Of a DNA stretch of 64,000 nt, positions 44,838 through 57,000 are shown piece by piece. Numbering within the stretch: position 1 is the stretch's first letter; each line of letters starts with the position of its first letter. The notes beneath the pieces are model-generated. The model had not been told where the DNA came from. It did not search any database and was given only the letters and a program-made list of their open reading frames with translations. Source of the stretch: Smallanthus sonchifolius (taxonomy: Eukaryota; Streptophyta; Magnoliopsida; Asterales; Asteraceae). The DNA lies in assembly GCA_023525975.1 (NCBI GenBank), contig CM042034.1, positions 25,384,779 through 25,448,778 of the forward strand, given 5' to 3'. The translations under genes and the position numbers were made by a program.

Positions 44838-45117
44838 ATGGAGAAATTTGAAGGGTGTGATTTTAGGTGATGGCAGAAGATGATGCACTTCCTCCCATCC
44901 ACCCAAAAGGTTGACGTTCCTAGTACACCCATGCCAAAATACGTGGAGGGTGCAAGTTTGGAGCAAACCAGTACAAGGTCCAAGTGGAAGAATAATGACT
45001 ACATTTGTTATGGTCACATCTTAAATAATATGTATGACTCCCTCTTTAATGTTTATCAATATGTTGAATCCGCAAAAGAACTGTGGGATTCATTTGAATC
45101 AAAATACATGGCTTAGG
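44838..45117 (+). pseudogene. Copia gag (UBN2-type) fragment
   Basis: The frame reads MEKFEGCDFR, an in-frame TGA, then WQKMMHFLPSTQKVDVPSTP and, later, NDYICYGHILNNMYDSLFNV and ESAKELWDSFESKYMA before TAG. The W.KKM..FL, D..C.G.ILN.L.DSLF..Y and AKELWDSLE.KY motifs are the standard N-terminal gag of plant Copia elements. The reading frame has a premature stop and ends where relatives continue (..AEDASSKK). It is a dead 5' remnant without visible LTRs. Confidence 0.85.
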
Positions 45118-45125
45118 ATGCTTTT

Positions 45126-46230
45126 AGTACGTAATAAATTTATTGTTAGTAATTTTAATAATTAAAAAATGGTTGATCTAATGCATGTTATATAGCGGTA
45201 CAATGTATGTTGTGTATCTTAGGGGAGTTTGCTCAACACAACTTGAAGATAGATGAATCCATCTCTATTTCAATTCTAGTGTGATTGACAAATTACATTC
45301 TTCTAGAAAAGATTTCAAAAACATGTTGAAAACAAGAAGGAAATTTTTCAAAAACATGTTGAAATACAAGAACGAAAAATTGTCGATAGCTATAACCGAC
45401 AAATGTCAACCGCCAACTAAAAAGTTGTGATGGTTCATCCCCTATACATAGGTCGATTTTTGGTCTGGTTTAAAAACGAATTCAATCATGACAAGGAACT
45501 TGAATACTCGTTTTTGTCAATTTCTCTTTTGAGTTATCTAATTGAATATTCCTAAATACCAATTATAATTTTAACATCTTCACAAGGAATTACAAAACCT
45601 ACATGATGAAAATCACTTGATTGTTTAACATGTCCTTAGATTACACTCGTGTTTAGCCATGTAGATAACATCATCTACATCTACATGGCTACTTTGTGTA
45701 CAAGTTTTAAACTTTTAACATCTCATGTGTCGAAAACACACATAAGATAAATTTTAAAATATAAACTGAACAAAGGTATAACACTACTTTTCAAACAATA
45801 TTGTTTTTACTTAACTTCGTTTTCGTGGAACTCCTAGTGTCAATCTATACATCATTTTTGGTGGCAAATATTATCTCCATTTTCCTTTGCAACCGTCATT
45901 ATCGTTATCATTGTTATGTTGACTCATTAATATGATAAGGCAATTAGGTTTTGCAGGATATACGTGGTTATAAATCTTTACCTACCTAAATATAAAATAT
46001 GAGGCCCTAAATGACCCATGCATGTTATTGCATTCTTTCACTTCATATTTTTCTTTAAATATTGATGGTCCAAATTCTTGGTCTGTCATTTTCTTGGTGC
46101 TATTGAACTATGGGCTTCTGTATCAATGGCATGGGCCACCGGTTCATTTGGTTAACCGAAGAGCTAGCAACGGTTTGATTAGGAACGAAATTGTTCGACC
46201 TAGGGGGTAACAGCGAGGGTTGTTAAACGA
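45126..46230. other. No gene seen
   Basis: Includes a partial repeat of sequence seen at 44510-44580 (GTCAACTGAAA..., TAGGCCGAT...TTTGGTCTGG, near 45400-45470), so part of an element interior is duplicated here. No supported gene. Confidence 0.45.
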
Positions 46231-46254
46231 GGGTGTTCAAGCTGAGCTAGTACC

Positions 46255-46401
46255 CAGTGGCGGATCCAGGATTTTTATCCAGGGGGTTCACACTATGTTT
46301 TTTAAGGGGTTCACCTCACTGTTTTTACATACCGTTCTATATAAATTTCGAAACTCGGGGGTTCCTGTGAACCCCCTCGGCTCTTACTAAGTCCGCCCTT
46401 G
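46255..46401. mobile_element. Very short hAT-type MITE
   Basis: A 147-bp element with ends CAGTGGCGGATCCAGG and (inverted) CAAGGGCGGACTTAG. The perfect 8-bp duplication CTAGTACC flanks it (46247-46254, 46402-46409). It interrupts an older GGGTGTTCAAGCTGAGC-type element (about 46231-46700) rich in GAGCTCG/CTCGAGC motifs. Confidence 0.95.
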
Positions 46402-46704
46402 CTAGTACCAACTCGAGCACACACTAGTAAAAATACGAGTCATGTAGGTCGACTCGATATTTTCAATCGAGTCGAAAACTAAGCTCGTATTCTAGCTCGC
46501 CTCTAACTCGAGCGAACTCATGGCCAATTTTCTCAGTTTTAATGATTTTGTATGAGTCTTTTTATAATAGCCTCAAATAACAAGGCAATAACATTAATCA
46601 TATAAAATCAGCTTGGATTTCTATATGAGTGGGTTGTCAACTCGAACTCAACTAGGACATTTATACGAGTCAACGAGCTCAAATCAAATCTATTCGACCG
46701 AAAC

Positions 46705-48059
46705 CAACAAACATATTTAACATGTTAACAAGATAGCCGGTGGCAGGTTCTGATAAAAATTATACGCTAAACTGCTAACTACAGTTTCAGAAAACAACAC
46801 ACAATAGCTGCCAGTTTTAACGGTTTGACAGTTTGAACAAATTTTTTATTTGTATAAGACAGTGAGCGAACTAGCTAGCTATGAGCTATTTTAACAGTCG
46901 TTGTTTAAATTTCATATTAACAAAATAAACACAATAATAATAGTTGTAGCATGGGCTTTTTAACGGCCCAATTGAAGTTCAACACGGCTATTAATTTCTT
47001 ATGAGACTGTTTGACCCACCATGTTAAGGTACTGATCCAATATCGAATCGACGGGCGGAAAGTTTCGAATTGACTAAGCCACCTGTTTTCCACCACCACC
47101 ACAATTTTTTACTACTTAAAATTTATTACAAACGTTTCTTTTTAAATTTATTTATTTGCTCGGAAGCTACAACTAACTTACACACTCTTTTAAATTTGTG
47201 ACCAGTAACTCTGTTGTAAAACCTGAAAGCGTACTTCGTTGTAAAAGCAAGTGTTGAAAAACCCGAATACAAATTGGAAGACACTAATGTTGGATATTTT
47301 AGAGTAATTGGATTAACTTGTTTGATCAATACATATCATCATAAATATCAAATAAGTAAAAAGGTGCGTAGTGTACGCTTATTTAAGTATATTCCCTAAT
47401 TAACGGGGGTCCGAGGTCAGCGCCCCCGGTAGCTGGGGTCCAAGGGGCAGAGCCCCTGGCTGGTCAGCTTGGAAAATTTTTATTTCCACTAATATTGTTT
47501 CATTAAAAATGAATTTGATAATGAATTTCTGGAAATTCACATGTGAATTCCTAAAGGGGAAAAAATGACAAATTGGCAATTCAAAAACTGCCTAAGGCAA
47601 TTTCTAAACCCAAAAACTGTAAATACACTCCATCGAGGATTGATCACTCTCTAGTTCGAAATTATCACAAATTCTCCATACTGGTGTTTTTTAAAACTCT
47701 GATTTGTATCCGATCAATTCATTTGAGTGAACAATCAAATAGATTTAATTTGAAAGTGTTATCACGCTTTTTAGAGAGTCCAAGAATCAATCCGTTTTAT
47801 GCAATTTATACAACAACTAAGTCTTTAGAAGTTGTCTTAAAACCAATTAACTACAAACAAATGGTCGGTGTGTAACATTTGGGTAATGATTTATACCATC
47901 ACCAAATCTGATTTAATATTTTAGTATAATTATTTTAACTACAAAAGTTTATAATCGAATATATCTTATAGCAGCGGATATACCGCGGAACCCGATGGAT
48001 ATTAAGTAACGCGTACTTGAGGTATGAAAGTGGATATGAGAAATGGAACATGTAAAGCA
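46705..48059. other. No gene seen
   Basis: Frames of 61-100 codons (for example 47573-47875) lack domains. A GC-rich GGGGTCCGAGGTCAGCGCCC module lies at 47405-47465 (see 44225-44315). Confidence 0.4.
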
Positions 48060-48068
48060 TTAGTTTTT

Positions 48069-48584
48069 GAGTTAATTGCATAAATAACCTATGTGGTTTG
48101 ATTAAATTGCATGTTTGGCCTCTGTGTTTTAAAAATTATAAATTTAGCCTAAACTTTTGGGACTGGTTGCGGCTTTAGCCCCTAGTGTTAACACAAATTA
48201 GTTTTTAACGGAAAGTTAGCCCATGTGTCATCCACGTGACTTACGATTACAAACTTAACCCTAAAAATGAGTTAAAGTTAGTAAAAAACACTAAAAATTA
48301 GTAAAAAAATAGTGATTTTTACTAATTTTTATTGATTTTTGCAGATTTTTTATTGACTTTTTAATAAATTTTAACTAGTTTAATTCATTTTTTTGGTTAA
48401 GTTTGTAATTTTAAGTCACGTGAATGGCAGATGAGCTAACTTTTCATTAAAAACTAACTGGTGTTAACAACAGTGGCTAAAGACTTATAGTCCAAAAAAC
48501 AATTGGACTAAATTTATAATTTTTAAACCTGAAAGTCAAACATACAATTTGATCAAACACAAGGACCATTTATACGATTAACTC
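48069..48584. mobile_element. Foldback Mutator-type MITE upstream of the small gene
   Basis: A 516-bp element with ends GAGTTAATTGCATAAAT and (inverted) GAGTTAATCGTATAAATG. The halves pair for over 200 bp. The flanking 9-mers TTAGTTTTT (48060-48068) and TTAGTTTTA (48585-48593) differ at one base. It ends only about 200 bp from the predicted transcription start of the next gene. Confidence 0.85.
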
Positions 48585-48755
48585 TTAGTTTTATTACAAT
48601 AAACCAAAATTAAAATGACAGCAATTTAAAACGTGGCAAAATCAAACCATCCACATACCCCACACACACGTCATCTTCTCAGCTCACCTCCTTCAAATTC
48701 AAATCTCCCCACCACAAACTCCACCGTACCGGCATTCCTTCTGTCATCTCCTTTC

Positions 48756-48766
48756 TATATATATAA
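48756..48766 (+). promoter_or_regulatory. Candidate TATA box of the 135-residue gene
   Basis: TATATATATAA lies 100-110 nt before the ATG, preceded by CT-rich and followed by CACA-rich sequence. Expected transcription start is near 48790, leaving a leader of about 75 nt. Confidence 0.65.
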
Positions 48767-48866
48767 TCCTCACACACACATAGTCGGAGCAACAGAAACT
48801 GCAGCATTGTTAGTTTGTTACAGCCAATACGTTTCCGTTACATCACATAATCGATTAATCGCCGCC

Positions 48867-49274
48867 ATGACTGCCGTGAAGACTTCTGTTACCGACGCTG
48901 TTTCCGTGAACAATGAGGTCGCTGGAAATTTCCGAGATCGTAAAACGATGACGTCATTGAAGGTTTTGAAAGAGATTGAAACGGATCTGGAAAGTAACGC
49001 GTCGTCTTCTGAAGATATGGAAAATTACTCTCCGAAATCTGTTGTCGTGAAGAAGTGTCCGGTGACGATGAAGGAGGTTAACGTTTCGCACGTTCGCGCT
49101 CATAATCCGATTTTGAGGATTAGAGCTGAGGATCGGCAGGTCGGAGAGGATATTGGCGAAGGTTTTGTTAGTAAGTTCGCGTGCGCCGGTAACGATCGTG
49201 TGGATGCGATGCTGTTCTCCAGGCCGACGTCGCCTCTCGGCGGCAAGACGTCGTCGATCGGATCTGAGCACTGA
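48867..49274 (+). CDS. Uncharacterised 135-residue plant protein
   Basis: I do not recognise the family. The ATG at 48867 sits in an excellent context (GCCGCCATGA), has a TATA box about 105 nt upstream, and opens the only part of a longer frame with coding-like composition; the in-frame extension to 48633 has no ATG and reads like a leader. The protein is hydrophilic, with no signal peptide or membrane segment. It has an N-terminal acidic Ser-rich segment with LKEIETDLESNASSSED and a basic patch VVVKKCPVTMKEVNVSHVRA. A segment ILRIRAEDRQVGEDIGEGF follows, and the C-terminus contains MLFSRPTSPLGGKTSSIGSE, which offers possible proline-directed phosphorylation sites (TSP, YSP). GC content is well above the flanks. 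No intron is needed. Function unknown. Confidence 0.7.
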   Translation: MTAVKTSVTDAVSVNNEVAGNFRDRKTMTSLKVLKEIETDLESNASSSEDMENYSPKSVVVKKCPVTMKEVNVSHVRAHNPILRIRAEDRQVGEDIGEGFVSKFACAGNDRVDAMLFSRPTSPLGGKTSSIGSEH

Positions 49275-49935
49275 AACGCAACATGTTCGCCGTTCAGTCT
49301 GTCTCACCTCCGTGTAAGTATTTTGTGAATCGAATCGTGCATATGTGTGTGTGTGCTGGTGCATCTAGACTGTAATTAAGGCGTCGTCTGGCTATGAATA
49401 TCTTGTTGATTAGTCAGATTATTGTTTTTCTTATCGAAGTTGAATCTACTATATAGCTTGTTAAAATTTTGCTGAAACTGTCGATTGAGTCCATGCTTTT
49501 TTTGTTGCTTAATTCAAAATCTATACAATCGGACGTACTGATAATTTATGTTATCAGTTCATCAAATCTACCTCCGAGTTATTTTTATATTTTATTTCCG
49601 GATCATCGCCGGGGAGACACATATCGGATACATCATACACGTTAAGTTCATCGTCGATCCTGTGTTACGCACGATGCACGAATTTATATTTAATATGGTG
49701 TAACGCGTAACGGTATATGAATTTGACGGAATTTATTGTAGGAAGTTCGTTTCAATATATATTTACAGAAAAAAAGTGACACTTAACTATATCAGCTTAA
49801 CGCACCACAAGGGTAACATCCTTTCCTGATAATTAAATTTTGAATTTGAGATAGTTTGATTCTCTAATATAGTTTGATTTAATTTGTAATAAAATTCAGT
49901 TATATCTAATTTTCATGTTGGATTGATAAAAAACA
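49275..49935. other. Downstream region of the small gene
   Basis: GT-rich sequence near 49310-49365 is followed by AT-rich DNA; probably the 3' UTR and flank. No other gene. Confidence 0.4.
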
Positions 49936-51137
49936 AAATATAAGGTATTCTTTGGTATGCATGAATGCATGGGATTAGAATGAGTCATTACGTTTGAATA
50001 AAATAAAACATGTTTGTTAATCAAATAGGAATGGAATGATCCATTACATAAGTCATATGAAATGTGATTCTTCATTTCCAAGGGCGAAGGGGCACAACCT
50101 TCACCCAAAAACTACCCTAGTAAAAATACCTAATGAGGGTGTGCCACTTCACATTTACCAAACTCCAGCCCTAATATCGTAAAGTGTTGGTAGCACAATC
50201 TTAATACCCTAAAAAAATTTATTTCATTTTTTTAATTGTGCAACGGCTGGAAGTACCCTCAATCACGGGTACATATACCCCGCTCAAAGCTACCCGAATC
50301 GCTACCCATGGGGTTGGTGGCAGTGTACCCGCTTTACCCTAATACCCGAGCACCCTTACCCGAGGGTGCCCCCTACACCCTAAGGGTGGTGGGAGTGGTA
50401 TCCTCACACTTAAAACTATCATCTCAAACTCACCAATGAGAATATGCCACCTTATTTAGACAAACCACCCTACCAAACTACCCTGCATGGTGGGAGTGGT
50501 ACCCTCCAAGCAGGGGCAAACCTATATAGTCCCGGGGGGTTTTACCGGAACCCCTCGAGTTTCAAAATTTTATTGAACGGTGTGTAAAAAACTGGGATAA
50601 ACCCCTAAATAAAATATAGGGTGAACCCATATATAAAAATCAAGATGCAGTAGTTTAGAGTTTGCTTTATAACCTAAAGGTTGATGGTTCGAATCCCCCT
50701 ACTATTATATTTTTAAAACCTGTTTTTTATTTGATTTGGGTTGTGGTTTACAGTGAGCTTCCTTTTATTTATTTATTTATTCATAAAGAGTGATCTCTGT
50801 TCTCAAGTCATTTCAACATACAGAAACATAATGACTCAACATCTACATATACATATATTATCTATGGTGAGCTTGAAACGTACCTCGACCCATGTCCCGT
50901 CCCATGACACGACCCGACCCATAAGATACGTTTATTAGTTAAAAGTATTTTATTTTTCATGAAATATATTTTTCTGTCTACCAAACAGCACGAAGTAATG
51001 AGTCATTTCATTCCTATAGGGTAACCAAACATGGCAATAGAATGGTAATAATTCATTTTTTTTCATTTGTCCATTTCATTCATCCGCTCATTCAATTCTC
51101 TCTTTCATTCTATTGCCGCATACCAAGCAGACCCTTA
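49936..51137. mobile_element. Nested hAT-like region with TTTGGTATGC ends
   Basis: The left end TAAGGTATTCTTTGGTATGC pairs with the right end (inverted) TAAGGGTCTGCTTGGTATGC. Inside are GGGTGTGCC-type sequence, a CAGGGGCAAACC element start (about 50512), a tRNA-like patch with GGTTCGAATCCCCC (about 50690-50703), and a short CATGTCCCGTCCCATG palindrome. A second TAGGTAGTGTTTGGTATGC copy starts right afterwards (51137-51330). Target duplications are not readable. Confidence 0.5.
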
Positions 51138-51334
51138 GGTAGTGTTTGGTATGCATGAATATATGGTGGGATGGAATGAGTCATTATGTTGGAATGAAAT
51201 AAAACATGTTTGGTAATCACATAAGAATGGAATGGACCATTACATAAGGAATGTAATTCCTTCTCTTCTAATGATTTTCATTCCTCATAGGAGGGGTTTT
51301 TTTCATTCCTTCAAGGAATTGAATGATTTTGTTT

Positions 51335-51935
51335 AATTAATGACTCGAACCTTACACTTTATTCTTATACCTTTAAACTTTGGCATAAAAAATAACAAAA
51401 CAGTTTCAGTTATTATATAAAACGCATTTCCAGAAATAAAAAGTTAATGAACAAGTTAAATGAGTCCACCAGCAAACCATCAAAGTTGACACGAACACAA
51501 AACTAACTAGACTCTTTTAGCTAAACATGTTCATAGCTTTAAACCTGAAACTGCCCTGAACCATTTAGAATAAACCCAAGCCCACAAGTTTCACGTTAAG
51601 ACTGTGTCGTGTCAGAAATTCACGTCGTTAGACATCACTACGTGACAGACTTACAAATCCTATATACCACGAATTGCATCGAAGAATTAAATGCATCTAC
51701 TCAAATAAACACAAAATTCAAAACTAGTTGAGTTGTTCCTTACTTGTGTAATGACCTCTCACTGACGAAGTTATTAGCAGCGTCTTCTTTCCCGCTGATG
51801 AGTTTTTCCGGGTTCGATCAAAGCAGGCTCAAGATCTACAAACACAGCCCGCGGAAACAAAATCAAATAAATAAAGTGTGTTTTGAAAACTGAAACGGGA
51901 AGAACGCAGCTGGCTTTCATGACTGTTGCAATGCG
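51335..51935. other. No gene seen
   Basis: AT-moderate sequence with no supported frame. Confidence 0.4.
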
Positions 51936-52455
51936 TTTGGTTCGCGGAATTCGTCGAAATTTGAATTGAAATTGGAATTTTAAATAATTGGATTTGGAAT
52001 TGTAATTATGCGATGGATTTGAAATTTAAAGGATTTGGAATTCAAATTATTGGAATCAATTAAAGGAATTTGAATTCCAAATCCGTAAGTAACAAAACAG
52101 TTATTAAGGAATTGGAATATATCACAATGATAACCACTTAGCTAATGTAGTCGGCCCCGCCAACCGGGTTCGGGTCACGGGTCATAACGGGTTTGGAGCA
52201 AAATGACTCCGGGTCAAAACGGGTTTGGGGCAAAATTAGTCCGGGTCAAAACGGGTTCGACCAAGACAGTGGGAGGTGGCGCGCGTGCGAGGGGGGGCGC
52301 CCATCCACCCCACCCCACATACCCTTCTCTACCACGTTAAAAATGGAATTCGGATACCAATTCCAACATATTATGCAAACCAAACACAATAAGGAATGAA
52401 ATCTTAATTACAATTCCATATAATTCCATTCAACTCCATCAAACCAAACGCACCC
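51936..52455. mobile_element. MITE with GCGTTTGGTT termini
   Basis: The left TGCGTTTGGTTCGCGGAATT and the right end (inverted) TGCGTTTGGTTTGATGGAGT pair, and both are followed by TTGGAATT-type repeats. A GC-rich, non-paired core (52148-52330) contains three CGGGTCAAAACGGGTTTGG units and is probably a later insertion. A target duplication is not clear. Confidence 0.6.
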
Positions 52456-52588
52456 TTATTTGAAATGGTGAGAATCTTGAATTTATCATGCGCCTTCATT
52501 TGGCCCGGATCAAATCCAATTTTGCCTGGCTTATTTGGGCCCAAATTTAAGTGGATTAGGCTCTTTTTATGTTACCAGCCGTTGGTAG

Positions 52589-52870
52589 TCTATGATAGAG
52601 GTGTACAAAAAACCGGTTTGTTTCAAACCCGACCCGAGTGTAGGACGAAACCGGTTTGAAATCCGACACAATCCGTAGGTTTAGCATAGGTTAGTTAATA
52701 TTTTTTTGGGCATACCCGTTGGGTTTGTGTCGGGTAATTACCCGTCGTCGGGTATCGAGCATACCCGCGGGTATTAGGTATACCCATTAGTATCGGGTAT
52801 CGAGCATACTTACGGGTATCTGCCAATACCCACCGGGTAGGTTTCGTGTACATTTCTATACTCTTTTTTT
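52589..52870. repeat. hAT-like fragment with GGGTATC repeats
   Basis: It starts ATAGAGGTGTACAAAAAACC, then has many CGGGTAT/ATACCCG units in both orientations, a subterminal style of plant hAT elements. The far end is not identified. Confidence 0.45.
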
Positions 52871-53159
52871 ATATTTTTCATAAGATATTAAATATGAATA
52901 AATTACACATATTAATATCATCAAATACATATATGTAAATGTTAAAATTTATCAGGGAACTTTTTACAAAAATATAGTTTCTAAACATTTGAAACATATA
53001 CAATAACAAGTTCAAGTCTCATGTATTCATTCATCCAACAATAAAACACAACATAATTATAAAAATGTGAGTGGCATTGGCCAGGAAGGACTATACTTTG
53101 AAGTTTGAACAGACATTTTGTGATCCATTTGGTTTACTCTTTCTATGTTTGTGCCATTG

Positions 53160-53382
53160 TTTTTTTTTTTTGTTTTTTAGAACGGTGTGGGCTCAACTGG
53201 CACGTCCAACGAGGGGAGGCTCGTGCATAAGTCTACCCATACAACCCCAAAGAATTCGAATCTGCAGCGATGTTTCTAGTTTTTATGAAGTGCACCTTGC
53301 AACATTCGAACCCATGACCTCCACAGAGGGGAAACCCTTTGAGAAAACCTCCCTGACCACCAAGGCAGAACCTTGATGGCAG
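53160..53382 (-). mobile_element. tRNA-derived SINE, family 4
   Basis: On the minus strand it runs from a head with CCTTGGTGGTCAGGGAGG (A-box region) and GGTTCGAATG (B box) to a poly-A tail (poly-T at 53160-53180). Flanks TTTGTGCCATTG (53148-53159) and TTTGTGCCAATG (53383-53394) form a 12-bp duplication with one mismatch. The MULE duplication begins at the next base. Confidence 0.85.
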
Positions 53383-53829
53383 TTTGTGCCAATGTTTATT
53401 TAGGGGATATTTACCAAAATAGCCATTTGACTAATCCCATTTTCAAAAACAGCCTTTGACTTTTTTTTTTTACTAAAATAGCCAACCAATCAGGTCGTGC
53501 CATTTGTCAAAATGGCGAAAATTTGGGCCAAATTTTCGCTAAAAATTTGATTTTTCGCTAAAAAACATCTGATTTTTTGCCAAAAAAAAATCAGAATATA
53601 TAGAATTTTCGCCATTTTGAAAAATGGCGAAAAAATATGGGATATTTTCGCCATTTATTATTAAATTATAATTTATTTTTTAATATTAAAATATTATTAT
53701 TTTTTTAAATTTTTGCCTTTTTTAATATTTAAATTTTTTTCAATTATTATTTTTTTCAATTTTTGTAAAATAATAAAATATAATTTTTATTTAAAAAACG
53801 AATTTTAATAAAATATTATTTTTAAAAAA

Positions 53830-53975
53830 ATATTTATACCTCTCCCTACCATTCATTTTTTCACCACTTATCTAACAAACTTCATCAAATATTTATACCC
53901 CTCCCTACCATTGATTTTTTCTCCACTTATCTAACAAACTTCATCAAATATTTATATCCCTCCCTACCATTCATT
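53830..53975. repeat. 59-bp tandem repeat, about 2.5 copies
   Basis: Units start ATATTTATACC (53830, 53889, 53948) and contain CTCCCTACCATTCATTTTTT and CTTATCTAACAAACTTCATC. They lie in the leader region just before the transposase start codon. Confidence 0.9.
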
Positions 53976-54069
53976 TCTTTCACATTCCATCTACTTAAAC
54001 ATTTTCTTCACTTATCCACTTTATAAAATTCATCCTTTTATCCATCAACTTACAACTTATTTATAAGTA

Positions 54070-56423
54070 ATGTCTTGTAATATTATTTTATGTACCGGTG
54101 GAAAATGGGATTTTGTTAACGGTGTTGAGGAGTATGTTCCTTTAAAAAAAAATGTTTGCGACGTGTTTTTTGTGTTCCTAGTAATATTAGTTACGTGGGT
54201 TTGAAAAATCTTATTTGTGAAAAATGTGGTTTTAGTAATGAAATTCGTTTTTCTTATAAAATGTCTACTTACACACATCCAATTGATCTATTGGATGATC
54301 ATGATGTTTTATTTTTTTTTAAATGTTGTTTTAAATCAACCAAATGAATTGTTGTCTTTGTACGTTACTGAAGAATCTGGTGTGGGTAGTAGTTCAGCTG
54401 TTCCGTCTAATGAAACTCCTGTTGATTTTAAAGTTCCAGTGTCTTCTTCGGAGTCTAATGTTGTACCTAACGTTTTTTGGTCTATGCCCGAGTCATTGTT
54501 TGATCGTACAACAAACGAAGTAAAAGTTCTTAACTCACACTCTTCACATATTTCTGATGGTCATATTTTTAAAAACAAAGAAGAATTAAAACTCGAACTG
54601 GGTAAAATTTGCATTACTGAATGTTTTGAATATAAAGTTGAGAGATCTTCGAAAACCCGATTTGAGGCTTCATGTCTAAATGATGGTTGTGAGTGGCGTA
54701 TAAGGGCGTATATGATTGAAAACACCGACGTTTTCCAAGTGAGATACTTTAAAGATCAACACACATGTTCAAGGACTCAGACGTATCCTCATATACGTCA
54801 AGCCAATAAAAAGGTCTTGGGTAACTTGATAAAAGACCAATTCAAAGATAGCGGGAGGATATACCGGCCGAATGATATTGTTACAGATATTAAAGAGAAA
54901 TACAAAATTGATATATCTTACTCTCAAGGTTGGAGAGCAAAATCTTTTGCGCTTGAACTATTGACCGGTTCCCCTGAGGATTCGTTTGCTAGGCTCCCAG
55001 TTTACTGTCATAATTTGAAAAAGACGAACCCGGGTACAGTTACCCACACATTAACGGACGCAGCCGGAAGATTTGAAATGTTTTTTATTGCCCTTGGTGT
55101 GGCGGTAAGTGAATTTTTTAAATTATTATATTTTTAAAAATATTTTTCCTTGTTTTAAAAGTTCTAATAAAAATATTTTTATATACAGATTCGAAGTTTC
55201 GTCGGTTATTTACGACCGTTGGTAATTATTGATGGAGCACATTTAAAAGGAAAGTTTTTGGGCACTATGTTTCTAGCGGTCGGCATGGATGGAAACAATC
55301 AAATCCTGCCGATCGCATACGGTGTTGGTAAAACTGAAAGTGGTGAATCATGGTCGTGGTTTTTGTCAAGACTTAAGGATTGTATTGGCGAAAATCCAAA
55401 TTTGGCGATCATATCAGATAGGGCTGCATCAATTGCTCAGGCAATTAGGGACGTTTTTCCCCATGCTTATCATGGTCTCTGCTGTCGGCATCTTATGATG
55501 AACTTAAACACAAAGGCAAGGTCCAAAAAAACATTTGAATGTTTATGGTGGAAAACTTGTAAAGCTTACAGAGTTTCCGAGTTTAATGAGGGTATGCGGC
55601 TAATATGTGCTGCAGGTCCAACTATTTACAATACTCTTGTTAATATTGGTTTTGAAAAATGGGCTAGAGCACACAGCTCTGGACAACGCTATAATGTTAT
55701 GACATCTAACAGTGCAGAGTCAATTAACGCCTTGTCGGTTAATGCCCGAAAACTACCAATAATTAAACTTATTGAATTTTTTCGTGAAAGCTTACAGAAA
55801 TGGTACTATAATCGTCGACAGGTTGGAGGTAATAATTTATTTAAATCATTTGTTAGTTACTAATTTATTTTTATTTTATTTTTTTAACATATTTGTTAGT
55901 TACTAATTTATGTTTATTTTTTTTAATAGCTAACAATCAACACCCACTTACCCGGTACGGTCAGGGTAAAATTAGTAAAAGAATTTCAAAAAGTGGGTCA
56001 TGGAGAGTTAGTGGTATTGATCAAAACAAGTTTGAGGTTGATGACGGAGGGAAAAAAGGTGTAGTCGATTTGGGTAATAGAACTTGTACATGTAATCAGT
56101 GGCAACTCTCTGGTTTACCTTGTGGTCACGTAATTTGTGTTTCGAGATATCTAAATCAAACAGATTGTAGTCATTGGGCTTTGAATTGGTTTTCAACAGA
56201 GTTTTATCGTGGGACGTATCAAGAGATAGTAAATCCTCTTCCTGATCAAACAGAATGGGAGATTTCACAAGACTATTTTCCAATTCAACCACCACTCATG
56301 AATAAAAGACAGGCCGGTCGACCACGTGAAAATAGACGTATACCATCAGTTGGAGAGGTTGTAACACCGTCGTTTTGCACCCGATGTCGTAATGAAGGGC
56401 ATACTCGTGTAAGTTGTAATTAG
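54070..56423 (+). pseudogene. MULE (MuDR-type) transposase, nearly intact
   Basis: DDE transposase that cuts and pastes MULE ends in the nucleus. The model has exons 54070-55104, 55189-55828 and 55930-56423, all with GT-AG borders and matching phases. The N-terminus MSCNIILCTGGKWDF is followed by a C..C-containing segment and a DDHDVLFF-LNVV motif. A MuDR-type zinc-binding region (FEASCLNDGCEWRIRA to HTCSR) leads to the catalytic core. First D is in VIIDGAHLKGKF, second D in LAIISDRAAS, then CRHLMMN, and E in SNSAESINA. A SWIM finger (CTCNQWQL..LPCGH) and a C-terminal CCHC knuckle (FCTRCRNEGHTRVSC) follow. Defects: a shift in the A9 run (about 54144-54152), a compensating shift in the T run (about 54310-54319), and an in-frame TAG at 56421, after which about 53 more codons stay open to 56582 (ending DFDLNDP). 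These are decay or homopolymer errors. Confidence 0.88.
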
Positions 56424-56667
56424 CCCAATCCATCACAACTATTATCTAGAGGGAGAGCTGGAGGACACAACCCTCAAACCCAACCAAATGTTTATGTCGA
56501 TCCTGAAAATTTTCATGATTATATCGTCGATACAACAGGCCAGGGATCACAAAAAATTGACTTTGATCTAAATGATCCTTAGTGACAAAAACTATGTTAT
56601 GTTGTATTATTATTATTGAAAATGTTGTTAAATTTTATTATTAAGATTGTGTTATGTTATGTTACTA

Positions 56668-57000
56668 AACACATTTTCTCTATCTTTGGAGTCATAAAAT
56701 TATATTTTACAAGTTAAAATAATACTTTTTGTTTTCTTGTCCTCGTAATATCACGTGAGGTCTACTCAACGAACCTACCCGTGTTCCAAACGGAGTTTAT
56801 ACAGGGGAGTTATCAGCGCTTAAAGTTGGTTGTTTGACATTAAAACTCAAGATAATTCTACTTTTCAAAACACATTTTCTCTATCTTAGGAGTTATAAAA
56901 TTATATTTTACTAGTTAAAATAATTCTTTTTGTTTTCTTGTCCCCGTAATATCACGTGAGGTCTACTCAACGAACCTACCTGTGTTCCAAATGGAGTTGA
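56668..57000. repeat. Roughly 200-bp-period direct duplication in the MULE 3' part
   Basis: About 130 bp starting ACACATTTTCTCTATCTT and running through TCGTAATATCACGTGAGG to TGTTCCAAACGGAGTT appears at 56668-56793 and again at 56868-57000 with few changes. It lies between the transposase stop and the right subterminal repeats. Confidence 0.85.

Noticed and set aside
47573..47875. 100-codon frame as a gene
   Set aside because: No recognisable motif and composition like surrounding non-coding DNA. It may be part of a decayed retroelement but cannot be assigned.
48633..48866. N-terminal extension of the 135-residue protein
   Set aside because: It would need a GTG start, crosses the TATA box and predicted transcription start, and encodes low-complexity His/Pro/Thr-rich sequence.
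48954..49364. 136-codon antisense frame over the small gene
   Set aside because: Arg/His-rich composition is typical of an antisense shadow. The plus-strand frame has the promoter and start context.
56540..56582. EAR-type repression motif at the end of the MULE reading frame
   Set aside because: The DLNDP ending lacks the second spacer residue of DLNxxP and lies beyond an in-frame stop. Resemblance is probably chance.
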